A DNA stretch of 64,000 bases from Datura wrightii. Lineage: Eukaryota > Streptophyta > Magnoliopsida > Solanales > Solanaceae. This document shows positions 1-10,999 of the stretch, piece by piece; position 1 is the first letter of the stretch; each line of letters opens with the position of its first letter. The stretch lies in NCBI GenBank assembly GCA_035772735.1, contig JASDFA010000016.1, forward strand, positions 168,955,001 through 169,019,000. The letters are read 5' to 3'. A model generated the notes under the pieces. The model had not been told where the DNA came from. It was given only the letters and a program-made list of their open reading frames with translations, and made no database searches. The position numbers and the translations under genes are program-made.

Positions 1-148
1 TTTTCCTCTTTCATGCTTCTTATTCCTCCTTGCTGGGTACTCAGACTTCCCCTGCATCTGTGCTTAAATCTCCACCAAAAACAACAACAAGATGAAAATA
101 AACAAAATTACACAAATGCAAGAAATTAAAATGGTACTTGTGGTACCC

Positions 149-193
149 TTGGGTTGCCTCCCAAGCAGCGCCTAATTTTACGTCGCGGCACGA
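149..193 (-). other. Conserved Athila junction motif
   Basis: The plus strand reads TTGGGTTGCCTCCCAAGCAG and ends CGTCGCGGCACGA. Near-identical copies occur at 7869-7912, 39328-39371, 51025-51068, 51109-51153, 58083-58127 and 58169-58212, always just 3' of the first coding block of an Athila-like element. Function is unknown. Confidence 0.8.
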
Positions 194-554
194 TATATCA
201 AATTTCACCACTTTTCCCTCCACTTTGAGGATATGAATCTCACCCCTAATTTCTTCTCTAATTTCCTCTTATGCTCTATGGGTGGTGGTGAAAACCTTAA
301 AGGACCAAGCACTAGATGTGGCCTCTTGCGCTTGTTGGCCCTTAAGTAAGTGAAGTCATTTTGTTTATCCGATTCAGCAAATTCCAGAATATATGGAACT
401 TTTTCCTCCTCTAGACCTTTCTCTACAAGCTTGGAAGACTCTATTTATAGGTTGTCAACCAAACTTAATGTCGAAAAATGCTTTGAGTGGGGTACAATAC
501 ACCTCAACTTTGAAACTGCATTTTGCTTGACTTCCCTACTTGTGTACACCTTCT
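194..554 (-). other. Ath-1 degenerate internal sequence
   Basis: Between the coiled-coil ORF and the junction motif the minus strand holds short broken reading frames rich in Lys/Arg/Glu (for example ANKRKRPHLVLGPLRF near 320-290). The last part faintly resembles an integrase C-terminal GPF-K-V stretch, but too weakly to call. Confidence 0.3.
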
Positions 555-1208
555 CTACATCAAATCTAATTCCCCATGAATGTCAAATGGGTGGGAATCT
601 AACTCTTCTTTCATAAATGGATTGGCCATATGTGTGAAACCATCACGGGGACTCTCAAGAGCTTCTAATTGTTGGGCTACTTCCAAGAACTCACCCGTTT
701 CTTCTTCTTGTGGTTCCTCTTGAGTATTGCATAAGACCTTTACTTGCAAATTACCGCAAGCTTCAGCCTCAGCCATCATCTCCGTGATTTTGACGCTCAT
801 CATTTCTAGGGCCTCTTCATTTTCCTCTTGCTGAATTCTCAATGCTTCCATCTCCTCCTTCATTGCTTCTATTTGCTCAAGGACTTGTTTTATCATGTTT
901 TGTATCTGAGTTTGGCGTTCCAATTCCTCATTTTCATCATTCCTATATTCATCAAAAACAACAGAAGGATCACAATAAGGTCTTGGGGGATGGGAATATG
1001 CATTTGGACAGCCATCCCAATGGCCATCTTGACCTCAACATATTTTGCAAGTGTATGCATCTGGGAAAACATTCCAATGGACATTTTGACCACCACGTAT
1101 ATTACAAGTATTACAGTGTTGCCATAAGTGGGGTCCTCCGCAATTCAGACCAAATTCGTCAAAATATGAGTATCCACCATTTAAACCATTTGTATTCCAT
1201 GATGTCAT
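555..1208 (-). pseudogene. Cys/His-rich coiled-coil ORF in the gag position
   Basis: The ORF opens with ATG at 1208 (MTSWNTNGL) and ends at 555; one in-frame stop lies at 1035-1037, otherwise about 217 residues. The N-terminal third has repeated Cys/His clusters (CGGPHLWQHCNTC, then two GQ-x-x-HW units with flanking CxxC pairs) like tandem degenerate zinc knuckles. A Glu/Lys/Met-rich heptad stretch follows (about residues 100-150, IQNMIKQVLEQIEAMKEEME), predicted as a coiled coil, and then an acidic tail. It sits where gag begins in Ath-5, about 150 bp after the PBS. I infer a reduced Gag-like RNA-binding, self-associating protein; no gag core is visible. A copy with an intact frame elsewhere would show whether the stop is a local defect. 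Confidence 0.5.
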
Positions 1209-1340
1209 GTCAAGAAGGGTATCCGAAAAAAAAAACAAAAAGAATTAGAACAAATATCTACAATTTTTATTTTTATTTTTATTTTTTTTCAAAAAAAAGA
1301 CTAACACAAGAATTTTTTTTCAACTTTACTAATACGCCAG

Positions 1341-1358
1341 TCCCCGGTAACGGCACCA
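1341..1358 (-). other. Primer-binding site of Ath-1 (tRNA-Asp type)
   Basis: The plus strand TCCCCGGTAACGGCACCA matches the 3' end of plant tRNA-Asp (TCCCCGGCAACGGCGCCA) at 16 of 18 positions, six bases from the LTR terminus. This is the PBS class known for Athila elements. Confidence 0.85.
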
Positions 1359-1364
1359 AAAACT

Positions 1365-2769
1365 TGTTCAGTCCGCAAGTGTACGGGTCGTACAAGTAAT
1401 ACAATGGCCCTTTTTAAGAATCGAATGTTGAACCCACAGGGACTGGACTAATTGAGCGAATTATCAAGTTCAAGTGTTAGTTAAGAAGTTGGTTTTAGAA
1501 GTTTTCGATAAATTATAATTAAATCTTAGTGGTGATACGAAATAATCTGGAAGCAATACAAAACAAAACTAGAGTTAAGGCTGGATAATCATGCAATGCT
1601 ACAATTCATAATGGGTTAAGTATGAAATTATCAATTGTTGTCTCACATAATTGGAATTGCATGTTCATGGTCTTCCGAACCTCTAAACACGACAAACTAG
1701 CCTCACTACTACATCGTTGAGCCAGGATGTCATTTCTAGTTCGTGGGCAATTCACTACGTGGATGTGGTTTATGGGGTCTATACCTTTGATTGGGGACTT
1801 TCGCACCTCCAGCCATTTAACCAAACTTAGCTTCACAACTACTCCATCGAGCGGTGGAGTACAATTCTAAGTTGGTGTCTTTCTATCTTCCCATTTTATC
1901 AACCAAGCAAGGTAAATTAGGTATATTCCTATCCTAACCACAACTCTTATCAAAAGACAAGAACTTGCTTCCTACAATCTTATGTTCTTGCCTAGGTTTG
2001 CTCTTCCAAGCTTTTACCCAAGCTTAACCGACTTGTTTTCATGGTGATCAAGCATAAAAACAACAATAATAAAAATTGTAAGACAAAACAACAACTAACA
2101 ACTCAACCCAAAACGAATCTAAGAAAATACAATCATATCCATGGCCTCAACCCTAGATGGAGGGTTCTAGCCACTCATGTTTGTACAAATACTCAAAAAC
2201 ATGTTTAGAGTAATATACTTACAAGAATATATGAAAAGAAACCAAGAAAAGATGAACCCAATAGGAGTTCTTCAAGTCTCCTTCGCGCCTCCTTCGCAGT
2301 TTTCCGGAAAATCCCATGTTTAATTTATTTTAGAAGCTAAGGGTTCAATTTATACTATGTTGAAAAAATGCAAAATTTGGCCTGTGGACACGGAGCTGAA
2401 CGCCCTAATTGACCTCCGTGACACGGAGGTAACGCGTACCCTCACCGAAATTTGCCAAAAAATGCAATTTTCGGCCAAGCGTTGCCGCGTTGGCAGCGTG
2501 CCACGACCCCTATCGCGTAGGGTGGTAGTTATTGCATGTTTTCTTGTTGACTTTCACATTTTGCTCTTGATTCCATTCCTCCACTTCACCATATTATGAA
2601 TTACTTCCTCAAATGCATTATTAACCTTCAAAAACAAGGACTAATCATGCTGGTTAGTATATATTCACATTTACATAAACTCACATGAGAATGTATATTA
2701 ATAAGTAGATAAACAAGAGTAAATTGAGTTATAAAGTAGAACTTGGGCATGCAATTTTGCCTGAGATCA
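1365..2769 (-). repeat. 5' LTR of Ath-1 (1405 bp)
   Basis: In element orientation it starts TGATCTCAGGC at 2769 and ends ...GACTGAACA at 1365, followed by the PBS. It aligns by eye with the Ath-5 LTR (41920-43383): shared start, shared end near the PBS, a TATAAAT box, a 'tagccactcat' block and GC-rich CACGGAGG words (2385-2530). Only one LTR copy lies in the window, so its age cannot be judged. Confidence 0.85.
2217..2354 (-). promoter_or_regulatory. LTR promoter and leader splice donor, Ath-1
   Basis: TATAAATT (plus-strand aatttata, 2347-2354) is a plausible TATA box. Downstream in the leader, TTGTAAGTAT (GTAAGT at 2222-2217) is a consensus 5' splice site. The same TATA-donor arrangement recurs in the other Athila-like LTRs here. 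Confidence 0.5.
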
Positions 2770-3768
2770 CCAACTATTCATTCAACGAATCAATTCATCT
2801 AGACTTCATCTTTTTCATAGAATTTTTGGTAGAATCCTTTCACCATAGAATTGTATAGTTAGATAGGACTTTTCTTATTCTTTTTCTTTAACCCATTTTG
2901 GGGAAATTCCACCATTGTTGTAAAATCTTCTGAAGCAAATTTGTAAAGCCAATATGATGAATGTGAGGGGGATCCTCTTGGTATCTTCGCTCTATCTTTT
3001 AATATGGATAATTTGCTTAATAGAGGTATATTTATGGTGGGTTTGTTAATTTGATTGGATTTTGATAAATTGATCTTGGATTGTTATTGATATTGTAGAT
3101 CTATTCTCTTCTCCCAAGTTATAATTGTGAAAATTGATGGTTTGCAAACATGAATTGTGCTTTATTTTTTCTTACTTTTGCTTGAGAGAGAAAGGTGACA
3201 ATTGGGTGAGAAGATAATAGTGAGAAATTGGAGTTTTTGTGTGTGGAATTAAGCTAGAGATAGTTAAAATCCACATTTTAACTCCATTAAAGGTCAAGGC
3301 TAGAAATAGCTAGTCCTTCCTCAAGCTTGTGTGGTTGATTACTTGAATTGGCTTTGGGGTTTGAAAGAATCCAAGGCATAAAAATTTTTATGGTTGAAAA
3401 ACAATAGAATCTGAATTATCTACTACTATCTATGCTAAGTATGAGTCTAAGGAATTGGAGAAATTCCCCATTTAGTTAAGATCTAATCTGTTGAATTCCC
3501 CTAGCCATATAACTTGTGATTGCTTCAATTGGAATCCCCCCCAATTAGTCTTAGTTTAGAATTAGATAGTTATTCCCATTAATTTCCCCCAATTTTACTT
3601 TTCAAATGTTGAACAATTATGCGCTCTAGTTTGAATTAGTTTATAACTTTTGAATTATCGACTCAATTCTCTGTGGGATTTAACCCCAACATCCATGGGG
3701 ATATCTGTTTTGATACAACGATCGTTTCCTCTCTTTCGTAAAAGAGGAGTGTAGTTTGGACGTTATCA
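2770..3768 (+). repeat. Ath-2: Athila-like LTR fragment
   Basis: This plus-oriented fragment contains the typical late-LTR sequence CTCTGTGGGATTTAACCCC (3669-3687) and ends GACGTTATCA at 3768. It resembles the Ath-3 LTR in reverse (11687 onward, AGGAGTG..TTGGA.GT.ATCA ending). Its left end is cut at the Ath-1 LTR. The next five bases, GTCGG, begin a Tekay LTR at an internal position, so this LTR was probably inserted in Tek-1. Confidence 0.65.
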
Positions 3769-4635
3769 GTCGGCCATCACCATAAATCCTTAAATAATCA
3801 AATTCATGCATACTTGTAAAACATGTATATACTTGATATTTCATAAATCCATGATAAGTACTTGAGAGAAATCATATCATAAGTTATAAATCATAAATGA
3901 GCTAAAGAATATCAAGATCATAATGAAATCATAATTTGACTTTTCATGAAGTATACATAATTGAGCATAATTAAATTTAAATTCAAAACTATAATTTATT
4001 ATCAAAATAGTTCTAAAATCTTCCCATAATTCCTAGAACATGATTTGATACATGAAGGGAATTGACCCATTGATAGATCATAGAGATTCACAAGAATTGG
4101 TAGAAACCCCATAGATCATGAAACTTGAATCTAGAATTGAAATCCATGGGATTGAGATGGACTTAGAGCATGAGAGTGAAATGAACTCTCATTTACAGCC
4201 TCATGTACCTAGGTAAATTGATTTCACACTCCCACTTGAAAGCCCAAAGGAATTTGGAGAGGATTTGATGGAATTCCTCCAACTTGATCGTCAAGGAAGG
4301 CTCTAGGTTGCATGCATGGAGTGGGAATATTTAGAATGAACTTACACCACTTAAAACACACTATTCATAGAATAAAACAATGTAGTTTAGGACCCTAGGG
4401 CTTAGGAATGGTGCAAATGCCCTTAATGAAAAACCTAGAAATTTTGCACTGCCAATGACCACCACCGACCCAAAGGATTGTACCTTGATCCCACGGGTCG
4501 TGGTTTCCTCTCATCTGAACCACTGCTTACCTCTGACATATGAAATTCCCATGACCCATATCGTGACTCGCACCATCTTCCAACGGATCATCGAATCCTT
4601 CCATCACCACGACTGAGAGAAAATCCTTGCTCCAT
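3769..4635 (-). repeat. Tek-1: old Tekay LTR, left part
   Basis: The sequence matches the interior of other Tekay LTRs (compare the GTCGG..CAT stretch, 'ttcatgcatacttgtaaaacatgt' block and 'gagagaaatcatatcataag' block at 56938-57045). It is interrupted at 4636 by the Tek-2 solo LTR and resumes at 7134 or 7139. The LTR start is missing, cut by Ath-2. Confidence 0.7.
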
Positions 4636-5306
4636 TATCAAGACCCGAATGGGAGCCCGGATCGTAACACAAGACAAGGAGCCCCGAAAGTCCCCAAGTC
4701 GACCCATGGCATAAGCATACATCTAATCTCAATCAAGAAACTGAATAATCAATAAGATACTCATATCAAAAGTCTAACTTGAACACAACATCAGAATACA
4801 AAATCCAAAGTTGAATACATACATATGTCTGAAAAGCCTCTAAACAAGACGCGTTGATGGGACAAGAACCCAACTAACTCAACAAAACATAAACTAAAAT
4901 ACATAAAGGAAAGCTAAATAGTCTAGTCCTCGAGAAATAAGGGCTCACCCACAACAAGAATGCTAACTCTGATAAGCTGATTACAAGAGGGGCTGAACCT
5001 AAGACTCGGTCCTATATCATGAAACGATACAGTATAGAGTATGCGGTCAATACGTGGAATGTACTAAGTATGCAGGGTAAGTAAAACCGCTAAAGTAAAC
5101 AAAAATCATTTTTAGGACCATCATAATATAACATAAACATCAAGAGTCTGAGAGTAGGTCTTGCATGCATTCTTTTTGAAATCATGATCTCCTCATAACA
5201 TAACATAACATAACTTCATAACATCATAACTGAATCGATTGGCTCAAAGCTGAATTCTGACATTTATAAGTAAAACTGAACATTGAGTCAAACCTGCTTT
5301 AGAACA

Positions 5307-5310
<4 letters not shown>

Positions 5311-5347
<37 letters not shown>
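5311..5347. repeat. (TA)n microsatellite
   Basis: About 18 uninterrupted TA units inside the Tek-2 LTR. The corresponding place in Tek-5 (about 47370) has no such array, so it expanded in this copy. Confidence 0.95.
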
Positions 5348-5351
<4 letters not shown>

Positions 5352-6328
5352 AAATCTCATGAGTAATTAAATATGCATATTTGAGATCATAAGGAACAAT
5401 GGGAGACTCGTCCTTTGACCGACATACCATGATAGAGTTTATGTGGTCCCAACTATCACACTCAAGTGGGTAGAGTCGTCCAAGGCCTTTCCAGGGATAG
5501 GGACGATACAATGATATCAATATCAAACTAAAGGCTCATTCGGGCAGGGGAAGCTCACAAGGGAGGTCCTGACGTAGTATATATAATTGTAGCAACCTAC
5601 GTTGGTGAGTAGTTCTAAGGCATAGGGTGATCGATCCTTAGCCTACTCGGTGCTAGACACTACTCCCAAAAACATGCATATGCTCTACATCATGTTATAA
5701 CAAAGCTCAACATCATCTATTGATGAAGCTCAATGATTAAATATGTCTCAAATATGAAATCATGCATATGAGAAGCTTTAGCTCAAAAAATACCGCAAGC
5801 TGAAAATATAATAGGGAGCCTTCGCTCCAAAACCATGTGGTAAGCTATGCATAGGAAAACATTAACTCAAAACATACCACAAGCTAAAAATATAATGGAG
5901 GGTCTTCGCTCAAAAGAATATGGTAAGTTAAATTCGGAGAAATCATCATTCATACTTAACATGTGGGCATTGCCTAAAGCTTTATTATACTTAGGAATAC
6001 TCAATTCATATAAAAAATATAATCAGAAACATGGGTAGCTTCAAATCATATTTTTCATCATAATATCTCATCATTATTATATATTCATCACAAATCTCAT
6101 CTTTCATGAAAATTTCATCTATGGAATTTTAATTCATAAATTTAAAATCATGATTTTAAATTGAAAATGGTATAAAATTTTCCCATGCTTCATAATTCAA
6201 TAGTAGAATCATAATCAAATCATACCCATGAATATAAATAGAAGATTCATGCATTTGGGTTAAAACCCATAGATTAGACAAAGGAATTTCATACTTTAGA
6301 GAGGGATCGGGCATGGGTGTGAAAGAAA

Positions 6329-6530
6329 TCACCCATTCATAACACTACATACCAGTTGGTAGCTGATTCTAACACTTCTTTAGATTCCCAATAGGAAATT
6401 GAAAAGAAATTGATGAATGCTAAGCTTGATCACCCATTCATAACACTACATACTAGTTGGTAGCTGATTCTAACACTTCTTTAGATTCCCAATAGGAAAT
6501 TGAAAAGAAATTGATGAATGCTAAGCTTGA
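6329..6530. repeat. 101-bp tandem duplication in Tek-2
   Basis: 6329-6429 and 6430-6530 are almost identical, both opening TCACCCATTCATAACACTAC and closing GCTAAGCTTGA; one C/T difference (accagttgg against actagttgg) is visible. Other Tekay LTRs here have a single copy. Confidence 0.95.
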
Positions 6531-7133
6531 TCACCCTCTCAAGTCTTCTACCATACATGCATGAATGAATGAGGCCTAAAATGAACTTAACCCCTTTAAA
6601 AGTCATTATTCACAACTCAAAACGACATAGTTTAGGCCTTAAAAACTTAGAAATTATGAAAAAGCCCTTACTAAATTCATAGAAAATAACTGTCAGGTGG
6701 TCCCAACGAGGGACCTAATGACTCGTGGTCACAGGTCATGACTCGTGGCTTAGATCATGAGGTTCACTGCTCAATGGGTCTCCTGGGCTCTTAATGGGAA
6801 ACCTCATGACTCGTTACTGGTGACCACAACTCGTGGTCAAGTCGTGGTCACCACCCGTTATGTACACTACCTCCACTCTGTTCTTCTACTTCTCACTCAC
6901 CCCACGAATGACCTAACGACTCATGGGGTCTGACCATGAGTCGAGGTCATGTCCGTGGGAATCCTTTTTCCAAAATTTTCCAAACTCCTCATTGGCCTCC
7001 CCAAAAGTCACATCACGACTCGTGGGTTATACCAATAAGTCATCTTACGACTCGTTTTGTGCCTGGTGTAAGTTTTTACACTTTTCTCTATTTAAACTTC
7101 CGGGTTTGATCTTTGGGCTTTTGGGGTATAACA

Positions 7134-7490
7134 TCCATCCTACGGGTGGAAGTAATGACCCGTCGTCACTCACCACGGATCGTACCTTGACCCGTGTCGT
7201 CCAGTTCTGCCATCCTAGCCCCCAACCAATGGGTCCTTACCATGATTCATGGTTCCCAACCACGGGTCGTCCCACGAGTCGTACCTCTCTTCCTGTCGAT
7301 CTAGAACCAAGCAATGACTCAGACTCACGACTCGTTACCTCAACCAACTGGTCATCCTGAGACCCGTTACTTCCTAGCCTACTCTGCAGATTCTCACCAC
7401 GGGCTCTAACATGTCATTAGTCCACTAACGACCCATACAATGACTCGTTCTGAGAAGAACTCTAATCTTAGGCACTTTTGAGTTATTACA
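7134..7490 (-). repeat. Tek-1: old Tekay LTR, right part
   Basis: Continuation of the LTR interrupted by Tek-2. It holds ACGACTCGT-type words (7280, 7330, 7440) and ends GGCACTTTTGAGTTATTACA at 7490, a decayed form of the GG..TTTTCGGGGTATAACA end seen in other copies. Confidence 0.65.
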
Positions 7491-7868
7491 AAAGACGCAG
7501 TTCCTAGCACAGGTGGGTACATTTTTGCCCAGTTCTTTGTCTATGAGTTGCTCTTGACCTTCTTTTCGCAGATAGCCTCCTGCATTACGCAAGAGGCTCA
7601 TAGATTCCTCCATTTTCCTGGTTTCTTCCAAGTTTTCTGGCTTAAAGTTGTTCCTAACCTGCGTTTTGCAACTGAGGCGCGGAAGCCTTCTTTTTCTTCC
7701 AACTTTCTAGACCCTTTTTGTGCCTAGGCTATGGCTCGTGCTTGAGCACCTGCATTTTGTAGGTCGCACACAATGATTGCCCTATTTTTTTCCTCTCACT
7801 TAGTTCCTCATCCAATAAACCTTCAAAATAAAAACAACAAAAATATCAAAGCACCAAAATAAAAACAA
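7491..7868 (-). other. Ath-3 3' noncoding region
   Basis: Lies between the Tek-1 LTR end and the junction motif. Short Glu/Lys-rich frames occur but no conserved domain is recognised. Confidence 0.4.
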
Positions 7869-7912
7869 TTGGGTTGCCTCCCTAGAAGCTCCTTATTTAA
7901 CGTCGTGGCTCA
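7869..7912 (-). other. Conserved Athila junction motif (Ath-3)
   Basis: Same motif as at 149-193, here about 35 bp 3' of the integrase stop codon. This shows that the motif belongs to pol-bearing Athila elements as well as to gag-only ones. Confidence 0.8.
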
Positions 7913-7945
7913 ATGAACGTGCTCTTTCTACTGTGTCTCATCCAA

Positions 7946-10870
7946 TTATGTGACCTCAACCATGTTGATTTCTTCAGACACTCCTAAGTACTTTTTAACT
8001 TGCTGGCTATTCAATTTAAACCTTAGACTAGTATCTCTTTCGAGCTCAACAACTCCATTTTCAGAAACTTGGGACACCTTAAAAGGACCCAACCACTTGG
8101 ATTTAAGCTTCCTGAGAAACAACTGCAACCTAGAGTTGAACAATAGCACCCAATCTCCCAAAGAAAATTCCCTGTGCAAAATTTTCTAACCATGGTAGTA
8201 CTTTATTTGGGCCTTGTATATGGCAGCATTTTCATAAGCCTTCATCCTGAACTCGTCCATATCATTAAGATTCTCCACTAGCCTATGGATGGCTTTGCCC
8301 CAGTCAAGGTTCAACCTCTTCAAGACCAACATGGTCTTATGCTCTAACTATACTAGTTGATGGAAATCTTTTTCGAAGACCAGTTGATAAGGTGATATTC
8401 CAATTGGAATTATATATGTTGTCCAATAAGCTCAAAGGGCATCATCCAACTTTCTTGCCCAATCTGTTCTATTAGCATTGATTGTTTTAGTCAATATTGA
8501 CTTAATCTCCCAATTGGATACGTCTGCTTGGCCATTGGTCTGTGGATGATAAGAGGTATCAATTTTGTGCTTCACATCATACTTCACTAGAAAAGTGCTG
8601 AACAATCGATTGCAAAAGTGGGAACCTCCATCATTGTTGATCGCTCTAAGGGTGCCAAAATGTGAGAAGATATTCTTTTTCAAAAAGGTTATCACACTTA
8701 TCCCTTCATTTTTAGGCAACACCGCTACTTCAACCCATTTTGATACGTAGTCTATGACCACAAGAATGTAAGTATTTCCATAAGATCTCACAAATGGCCC
8801 CTGAAATCAATCCCCTGTACATCAAATAATTCTACCTCTAGGATTGGTGTCAAAGGAAGTGCATGTCACTTTGAGATGCTATTAGATTGCTAGAATTGGT
8901 CACACTGCTTAACAATGCCATGAGCATCATGATGGAGAGTGGACTAGTAAAACCCACATTGTAGCACTTTTGCAGTTGTCCTCACACTCCAATAATTACC
9001 TCTATCTAGTGATGAATGTGATGCCTTGAGGATTGGAATCATTTCAACTTCCGGGACATATCAGCGAATCAAGACATTAACATAAATACGAAAAATATAT
9101 GGATCATCCCAATAGAATTTTGGACATCATACATAAACTTCTTCTTTTGATGGAAGTTTAATCCTCCGGGAGTGATGTTGCTTTCCAAGTTAGCAAACTC
9201 TGCAAACCAGGGTATTAAGTCGTGGGATGCAGCCAAAATATGCTCGTCAAGAAAAGCATCATCAATCTCCTCATTTACAGCTGGCATACCATCCATCTCT
9301 AGACGAGAAAGATGGTCAGCCACCTGATTCTTGCATCCTCTCCTGTCATTTAATTCAAAATTGAATTCTTGGAGCAAAAAGACCCACCTAATGAGCCTTG
9401 GCTTAGCATCTTTTTTGGTTATTAGATATATGAGTGCATCACGGTCTGTGTGCACCATCACCTTTGTCCATAACAAGTATACTCAAAATTTTTCAAATAC
9501 AAACATTAATGCGAGTAGCTCTTGTTCTATCACTGTGCAATTTTCTTGCGCATCATTTAGGGCCTTGCTGGCGTAGTATATGGGATGAAAAGTCATTTCT
9601 TTCGTTTGTCTAAGAACTACTCCCAATTCCACACCAATGGCATCATACATCAATTCGAAGGGCTTTGACCAATCTAATGCGGTGATGATTGGAGCTAATA
9701 TAAGCTTCTCTTTCTGATCAATGAAAGCCCTTATACAAACTTTATCAAAATTGAATATTGCATCTTTTTCCAACAACCAGAACAAAGGATGAGCTACCTT
9801 GGAAAAGTTTTTGATAAAGTGGCGATAAAAGTTTGCATATCCCAAAAAACTCCAAATGCCCTTCACAGTCTTTGGAGGAAGTAGATGTGCTATGGCATCA
9901 CTTTTCGCTTGGCGTACCTCTATCCCCTTCTTATAAAATTTGTACTCGAGCATAATACCTTCTTTTACCATAAAATGGCACTTCTCCCAATTAAGTAACC
10001 AAGTTCGTTTCTTCGCATCTCTTCAACACCTCATCCAGATAAACTAAGAAGTCCTCAAATGAATTTCCACAATAAAGAAGTCATCCATGAAGACTTCCAT
10101 AATATCCTCCACCATGTCTGAAAATATTGACATCATGCACCTCTAAAACGTAGTTGGGGAATTACAAATCCCTAAGGGTATCCTCTTAAATGAAAGAGTT
10201 CCATACAGACATGTAAAGGTGGTTTTCTCTTGATCCCCTGGGGCAATGAAATCTGATTGTATCCCAAGTAGCTATCCAAGAAATAATAATACACTTTCCT
10301 GGTCAATTGATATAACATTTGATCAATGAATGGAACCTGAAAATCATCCTTCTTGTTCCGTGAATACAAATTTTTGTAGTCCTTACACACCCTCCATTTG
10401 GTGACTAGTCGTGTTGCTATCAACTTATATTTCTCATTTGGAACCACTGTGATTCCCCCTTTCTTGGGCACACATTGGATTGGGCTTACCGAACTTCTAT
10501 CCACTATCGGGTGTACAACTTCTGCATCCAACCATTTGATGATCGCTTTCTTGACTACTTCGTGCATTGGTGGGTTCAAGCACCTCTATGCTGAACAGAA
10601 GGACTACAATCTTCCTAAAGGTTGATATTATGAGTGCAAATACCTAGGGGTATACCAATGATGTCGGCTATAGTCCACCTTATTACTCGGATGTTCTTCC
10701 GTAAGACTATCAGAAGTGCCTCCACTTGTTCATGGAGCTTAGCTGAGATGATCACAGGAAACGTGTCTTTCAACCAAGATACACATACCTCAAATGGGAG
10801 GGTAGCGGTTTTGGCTCCAAGATTGGTGGTACGAGAATTGATGGTTGAGACGATGTAATTGTTTTATTCT
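7946..10870 (-). pseudogene. pol: Athila-like pol remnant: RT, RNase H, integrase
   Basis: Reading leftwards: an RT N-terminal linker (FPVIISAKLH, WTIADIIGI, 10770-10650), the RT palm with CVPKKGG and WRVCKDYKNL (10480-10370), a DD motif VFMDDF (about 10080), the RT thumb and RNase H (9971-9069, with PFELMYDAIGVELGVVL, FHPIYYASK and NQVADHLSRLE), then integrase. The integrase core has VVIDYVSKW, INNDGGSHF and HPQTNGQADVSNWEIK, giving the D-D-E residues (8770-8550). The C-terminal part GPFKVSQVSENGVVELE (8110-8040) ends at a stop at 7946. Lineage follows from the tRNA-Asp-like PBS, junction motif and sequence style. Frameshifts and stops separate most blocks, so no functional polyprotein is possible. 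Confidence 0.85.
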
Positions 10871-10999
10871 TGAGGTAAAGGTCAAGCTTCTTTTGTTGGA
10901 AGGAGTAGGACCCCAAACTTTTTTATATCATGACATGTCGCTTCTAGCCCTTAACTTCCTCTACCATCATATTCAAGAGAATGCCTTCTAATGTCTCCT

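Larger units (their letters stand above)
1..2769 (-). mobile_element. Ath-1: Athila-like LTR retrotransposon, 5' part, gag-less
   Basis: Seen: reading leftwards on the minus strand there is a complete LTR (2769 to 1365), a tRNA-Asp-type PBS (1358-1341), a short Cys/His-rich coiled-coil ORF (1208-555), degenerate sequence (550-200) and the conserved junction motif (193-149). The element leaves the window on its left. There is no gag core, protease, RT or integrase between PBS and junction motif, so this copy is non-autonomous. The LTR shares its terminus (TGATCT...) and GC-rich CACGGAGG words with Ath-5. It lies directly against a plus-strand Athila-like LTR (2770-3768), and the five bases after its LTR are CCAAC; the partner TSD is outside the window. 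Confidence 0.8.
4636..7133 (-). repeat. Tek-2: solo Tekay LTR (2498 bp), TSD TCCAT
   Basis: The plus strand runs from TATCAAGACCCGAA (mutated TGTCACGACCCGAA) to TTGGGGTATAACA; in element orientation this is TGTTATACCCC...TTGATA. Perfect 5-bp direct repeats TCCAT flank it (4631-4635 and 7134-7138). There is no internal coding region, so it is the product of LTR-LTR recombination. It lies inside the older Tekay LTR Tek-1. It carries a long (TA)n tract and a 101-bp tandem duplication. Confidence 0.9.

Noticed and set aside
1341..1358. tRNA gene fragments at the PBS positions
   Set aside because: Only 18 bases match tRNA 3' ends, next to LTR termini; no cloverleaf flanks them.
6329..6530. 101-bp tandem duplication as a functional enhancer array
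   Set aside because: Only two copies, found in one of several Tekay LTRs; best read as a private replication-slippage event.
6923..7360. 145-aa plus-strand frame as a gene
   Set aside because: It crosses the Tek-2/Tek-1 LTR boundary and follows ACGACTCGT-type repeats; no family resemblance.
3769..7490. A full Tekay element with two LTRs
   Set aside because: The two Tekay-like stretches flank an inserted LTR of the same family; no PBS or gag-pol lies between, and TCCAT TSDs identify a solo LTR in an LTR.
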